DNA from: Streptosporangiaceae bacterium NEAU-GS5
GTDB taxonomy: Bacteria > Actinomycetota > Actinomycetes > Streptosporangiales > Streptosporangiaceae
DNA length: 64,000 bases
Direction: 5' to 3'
Assembly: GCA_017592665.1 (NCBI GenBank)
Contig: JAGFNW010000018.1
Coordinates: 128,989-192,988, forward strand
Shown: piece after piece, positions 61,643 to 64,000 of the stretch
How the letters are laid out: each line of letters opens with the position of its first letter
Position numbering within the stretch: the first letter of the stretch is position 1
The notes under the pieces: model-generated
What the model saw: only the letters and a program-made list of their open reading frames with translations
Databases searched by the model: none
What the model was told of the DNA's origin: nothing
Made by a program: the position numbers and the translations under genes

Positions 61643-62665
61643 ATGCCGAGCAATCCTGGGCGTACCACGCTGGCCGCCGTGGCCGCCGTTGCGGGTGTGT
61701 CCGTGGCCACGGTGTCGAAGGTGGTCAACGGCCGTCCCGACGTCGCACCGGGCACGCGTTCGATGGTGCAGTCTCTGTTGCAGAAACAGGGCTACGTGCC
61801 GCCCTCCTTACGCCGGGACAGAGCCCCGCGGACGGGAACGGTCGAGATGTGGGTGCCTGATCTGTCCGCTTACTCCGGCGAAGTCATAAGAGGGACGGTC
61901 GAGGCCGGCGCCGAGTTGGGCGTCGCGGTCGTGGTCACCTATCCGATGGACACGGGCGGCGAAGGCGTTTCCTGGGCTCGCGGCCTGGTCGCCACCGGGC
62001 GTCGCGCGATAATCACCCTCACCTATGTGCCGACCTCGACTCGGCTCGTCGCGCTGTCCAAGGCCCGGCTCCCGGTGGTCGTCATCGATCCGTTGAATCT
62101 GCCGGACACTCTCGTGACCAGCGTGGGATCCACCAACTTCGCCGGTGGTCTGGCCGCCACCCAGCACCTGCTCGGCCTCGGCCATCGCCGCATCGCCTAT
62201 CTCGGCGGCCCCGCGACGTCGACCACCAATCAGGCACGTATGCATGGCTACCGCGCCGCCATGGAGGCCGCGGGCGTGTCCGTGCCCACCGAATATGTGC
62301 GCACTCCGGGCTTTTGCTATCCCGACGGAATGCGAGAGGCAGCCGCTCTGCTCGACATGAGCCTCGCGCCAACGGCCATCTTCGCCGCCAGCGAGGAGAA
62401 CGCCATGGGCGCCATACAGGCCGCCAGGGCCCGCGGCCTGCGCATTCCCGAAGACCTCAGCGTCGTCGGCTTCGACGACACCGAGATCTCCACCATGACC
62501 TCGCCGCAGCTGACCACCGTGCGCCAGCCACTGCGCGAGATGGGCGCCGTCGCCCTGCGAACCGCGCTGCGCCGGGCCGCCGGCGAGAAAATCGAATCCA
62601 GCCACATCGAACTCGCCACCGAACTTGTCGTACGCGGTTCGACCCTCGCGGCCTACTGGCCTTAG
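61643..62665 (+). CDS. LacI family transcriptional regulator
   Basis: 340 residues. HTH TTLAAVAAVAGVSVATVSKVVNGRPDVAPGTR, then the periplasmic-binding-protein-like domain: GTVEMWVPDLS, PTAIFAASEENAMGAIQAARARGLRIPEDLSVVGFDDTEIS, LTTVRQPLREMG. Sugar-responsive repressor/activator; its operon is not in sight. Confidence 0.92.
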   Translation: MPSNPGRTTLAAVAAVAGVSVATVSKVVNGRPDVAPGTRSMVQSLLQKQGYVPPSLRRDRAPRTGTVEMWVPDLSAYSGEVIRGTVEAGAELGVAVVVTYPMDTGGEGVSWARGLVATGRRAIITLTYVPTSTRLVALSKARLPVVVIDPLNLPDTLVTSVGSTNFAGGLAATQHLLGLGHRRIAYLGGPATSTTNQARMHGYRAAMEAAGVSVPTEYVRTPGFCYPDGMREAAALLDMSLAPTAIFAASEENAMGAIQAARARGLRIPEDLSVVGFDDTEISTMTSPQLTTVRQPLREMGAVALRTALRRAAGEKIESSHIELATELVVRGSTLAAYWP

Positions 62666-62686
62666 CAGTCCGATCGTTTTCGCGGA

Positions 62687-63193
62687 TCAGCGCCACGACC
62701 CGCGTAACTGATGTCGCTGCCGATGCCCGATCGCCTGCATGCCTCCGGGACACATCGCGTCCCACACCAGCCGGTCGGGGAGCCGTGAGGGCTCTGGGAT
62801 GTGACCCGTCGCACGTAGGGAGGGGACGTCTGCGGGGTTCATCAATGGGCCGGCGCAGATCCCGTAGACGCGAAGATCCCAATTGGCGTCCGTGCCGGTC
62901 TCGTCCTCGAAGGCGGTGATGACGGCACGACCGAGTCTGTCGACGTTGAGCCTGCTCAACATCATCTCTCCTTCAGCACCCTCGATGAGGCCACCTAAGC
63001 CGAGAAGCCGCTTGACGTCCGGGCAGGCGACGTACACCGCCTTGCCTGGTAGGGAGTCGTAGCCGGTCGCCGCGGTCATCCGCTCCAGCCCTGAAGGGGC
63101 ATCGGCGCACACCGCGACCGCGTGGATATTCCAGTTGCGCGGGGTTCCGGCTTCGTCCTCGAAGGCGAAGGCGGTGACCGAGGTCAACGCCAC
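62687..63193 (-). CDS. Two-repeat hypothetical protein, N-terminally truncated
   Basis: 168 residues. Two repeats of one unit: AFAFEDEAGTPRNWNIHAVAVCADA with SGLERMTAATG, and ITAFEDETGTDANWDLRVYGICAGP with PSLRATGHIPE. Relatives in actinomycetes are secreted; here the signal peptide is missing and the start abuts a different gene fragment at about 63200, so the 5' end was probably lost. Function unknown. Confidence 0.6.
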   Translation of the reverse strand: MALTSVTAFAFEDEAGTPRNWNIHAVAVCADAPSGLERMTAATGYDSLPGKAVYVACPDVKRLLGLGGLIEGAEGEMMLSRLNVDRLGRAVITAFEDETGTDANWDLRVYGICAGPLMNPADVPSLRATGHIPEPSRLPDRLVWDAMCPGGMQAIGHRQRHQLRGSWR

Positions 63194-63203
63194 GTCGACG
63201 TAG

Positions 63204-63430
63204 ATCTATCTCTCGGACGCCCTCAACACGGCGGGACGGCTGAACGACGCGGCCCGGGTTGCACGAGACGGGCTCGCACTCGCCCGCCAACTCGGCATCG
63301 AGCGCGGGGTCGGCAACGTGCTCGCCGTCAACGCGGCAGAAGCGCTGCTGGGTGCGGGCGACTGGGCGGGCGCAGAGGACGTGCTGACGACCGCGTTGCG
63401 CTGGGGCGGCTTGTTCTGGCGCATGCATCT
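63204..63430 (+). pseudogene. Fragment of a LuxR/AAA regulator TPR region
   Basis: Frame from 63204 reads IYLSDALNTAGRLNDAARV, LARQLGIERGVGNVLAVNAAEALLGAGDWAGAED, TTALRWGG, the TPR-like part of large LAL regulators. A TAG precedes it and similarity stops at about 63420. No start, no HTH. Abuts the truncated gene on the other strand. Confidence 0.55.
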
Positions 63431-63454
63431 ACATTGCAGGATGGCGCAGCTCGC

Positions 63455-63892
63455 ATGGCCGGCACAGATGACGGCGACGGCAAGGAGAGAGTGGACCGGG
63501 ACGACGACGGCTCGCAGCCTGCCCAGCAAAGCGCGGCGAGCGCGGGCTTTCGGCGTGTCAGCGCGGCCTGCGCCGTGCTGCTGGTGGTCGCCTAACTCGC
63601 CTATCTGGCAACGATCCCCTTCGGGCTGGTGGATGGTGCGAATCGGCTGGAGATCCCCTATGTCAGGGCACGGATCTTCGCCTTCACCGAGCGGATGCGT
63701 GGGCCTTATGGACCAGGTCGCCGTCGGCGTCCTGACCCGGAGACCTCCGATCTGCGGTCGACCGGCCGACTGTCGCACGTCGCCTGCGAGTGGTGGTGCC
63801 CGCTCGCCAGCACACCGGCTCAGTCGGCCAGGCCCAGCGTCAGGCGGGACCACTCGCCCGAGGGCGCTCTCCTGGGTAATCGGTTGCGGTGA
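63455..63892 (+). pseudogene. Membrane-protein pseudogene with in-frame stop
   Basis: From ATG 63455: MAGTDDGDGKERVDRDDD, hydrophobic VSAACAVLLVVA, in-frame TAA at 63593-63595, then LAYLATIPFGLVDGANRLE in the same frame to 63892. The hydrophobic helix is split by the stop, so this was one membrane protein. Confidence 0.45.
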
Positions 63893-64000
63893 TGAACCCT
63901 TCCAGGATCGCCTGTTTCCCATGCGGCGCCAGCGGCGTTTGCTAAGGGTGCACGAGTATCACAGTCGGTATTCACACTCCCGCGAATGACCGGGCTGCTG
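63893..64000. other. Right window edge
   Basis: No gene can be called in the last 108 bases. Confidence 0.4.

Overview
The window is high-GC DNA (GC-rich third codon positions, many GTG starts, ATGA/GTGA gene overlaps) from a filamentous actinomycete. The family set (DUF574-type methyltransferase, SigE-type ECF factor, AAA-LuxR regulators, AA10 LPMO with PT linker, DUF6461, DUF4389, LanC-like protein, secreted S1 protease) suits Streptosporangiales such as Nonomuraea, but the genus is a guess.

Layout. 1-29 kb looks like ordinary chromosome: a partial GH20 hexosaminidase, AlkB-like and ROK genes, a HTH/Clp-N regulator with its own palindromes, NAD kinase, a cNMP-domain histidine kinase coupled to a response-regulator/flavoprotein fusion, a lone LanC-like protein, a secreted protease, a chitin-type LPMO, a Na+/H+ antiporter, SecA2, and a four-gene acyl-CoA dehydrogenase operon whose promoter palindrome is repeated at the nearby TetR gene. 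GH20, ROK, LPMO and LacI suggest chitin or amino-sugar use.

29.4-33.1 kb begins at an intact tRNA-Lys(CTT). A decayed second copy of that tRNA lies 3.5 kb downstream, so the interval resembles an old tRNA-targeted insertion. It holds a toxin-antitoxin relic, an ECF sigma factor with a membrane partner, transposase-like debris, and no integrase.

34.7-38.6 kb is the most interesting part: a tight five-gene operon encoding a PhyH-type dioxygenase, a second Fe(II)/2OG oxygenase, a 181-residue protein whose core is an uninterrupted run of Lys-Asp/Glu-x units, a degenerate ATP-grasp paralogue and an intact RimK-like ATP-grasp ligase. It has the architecture of a ribosomal peptide (RiPP, graspetide-like) pathway in which Lys and Asp/Glu side chains could be hydroxylated and joined. 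A LuxR-type AAA regulator follows.

38.7-47.2 kb carries redox and detoxification genes with a TetR regulator. 47.2-53.5 kb is a decayed accessory stretch (Tn3-type relic, diverged repeat, small unknown genes) with a secreted phospholipase A2 and a ricin-type lectin. 53.7-60 kb has a Ser/Thr kinase with a C-terminal propeller, a TetR/GlcG pair and a PadR/membrane-protein pair. At 60.2-61.6 kb two small exported peptides precede a TPR-transmembrane protein; the first peptide and the TPR protein end in the same Cx3GCx2NxNQVL motif. The right end holds a LacI regulator and several truncated genes.
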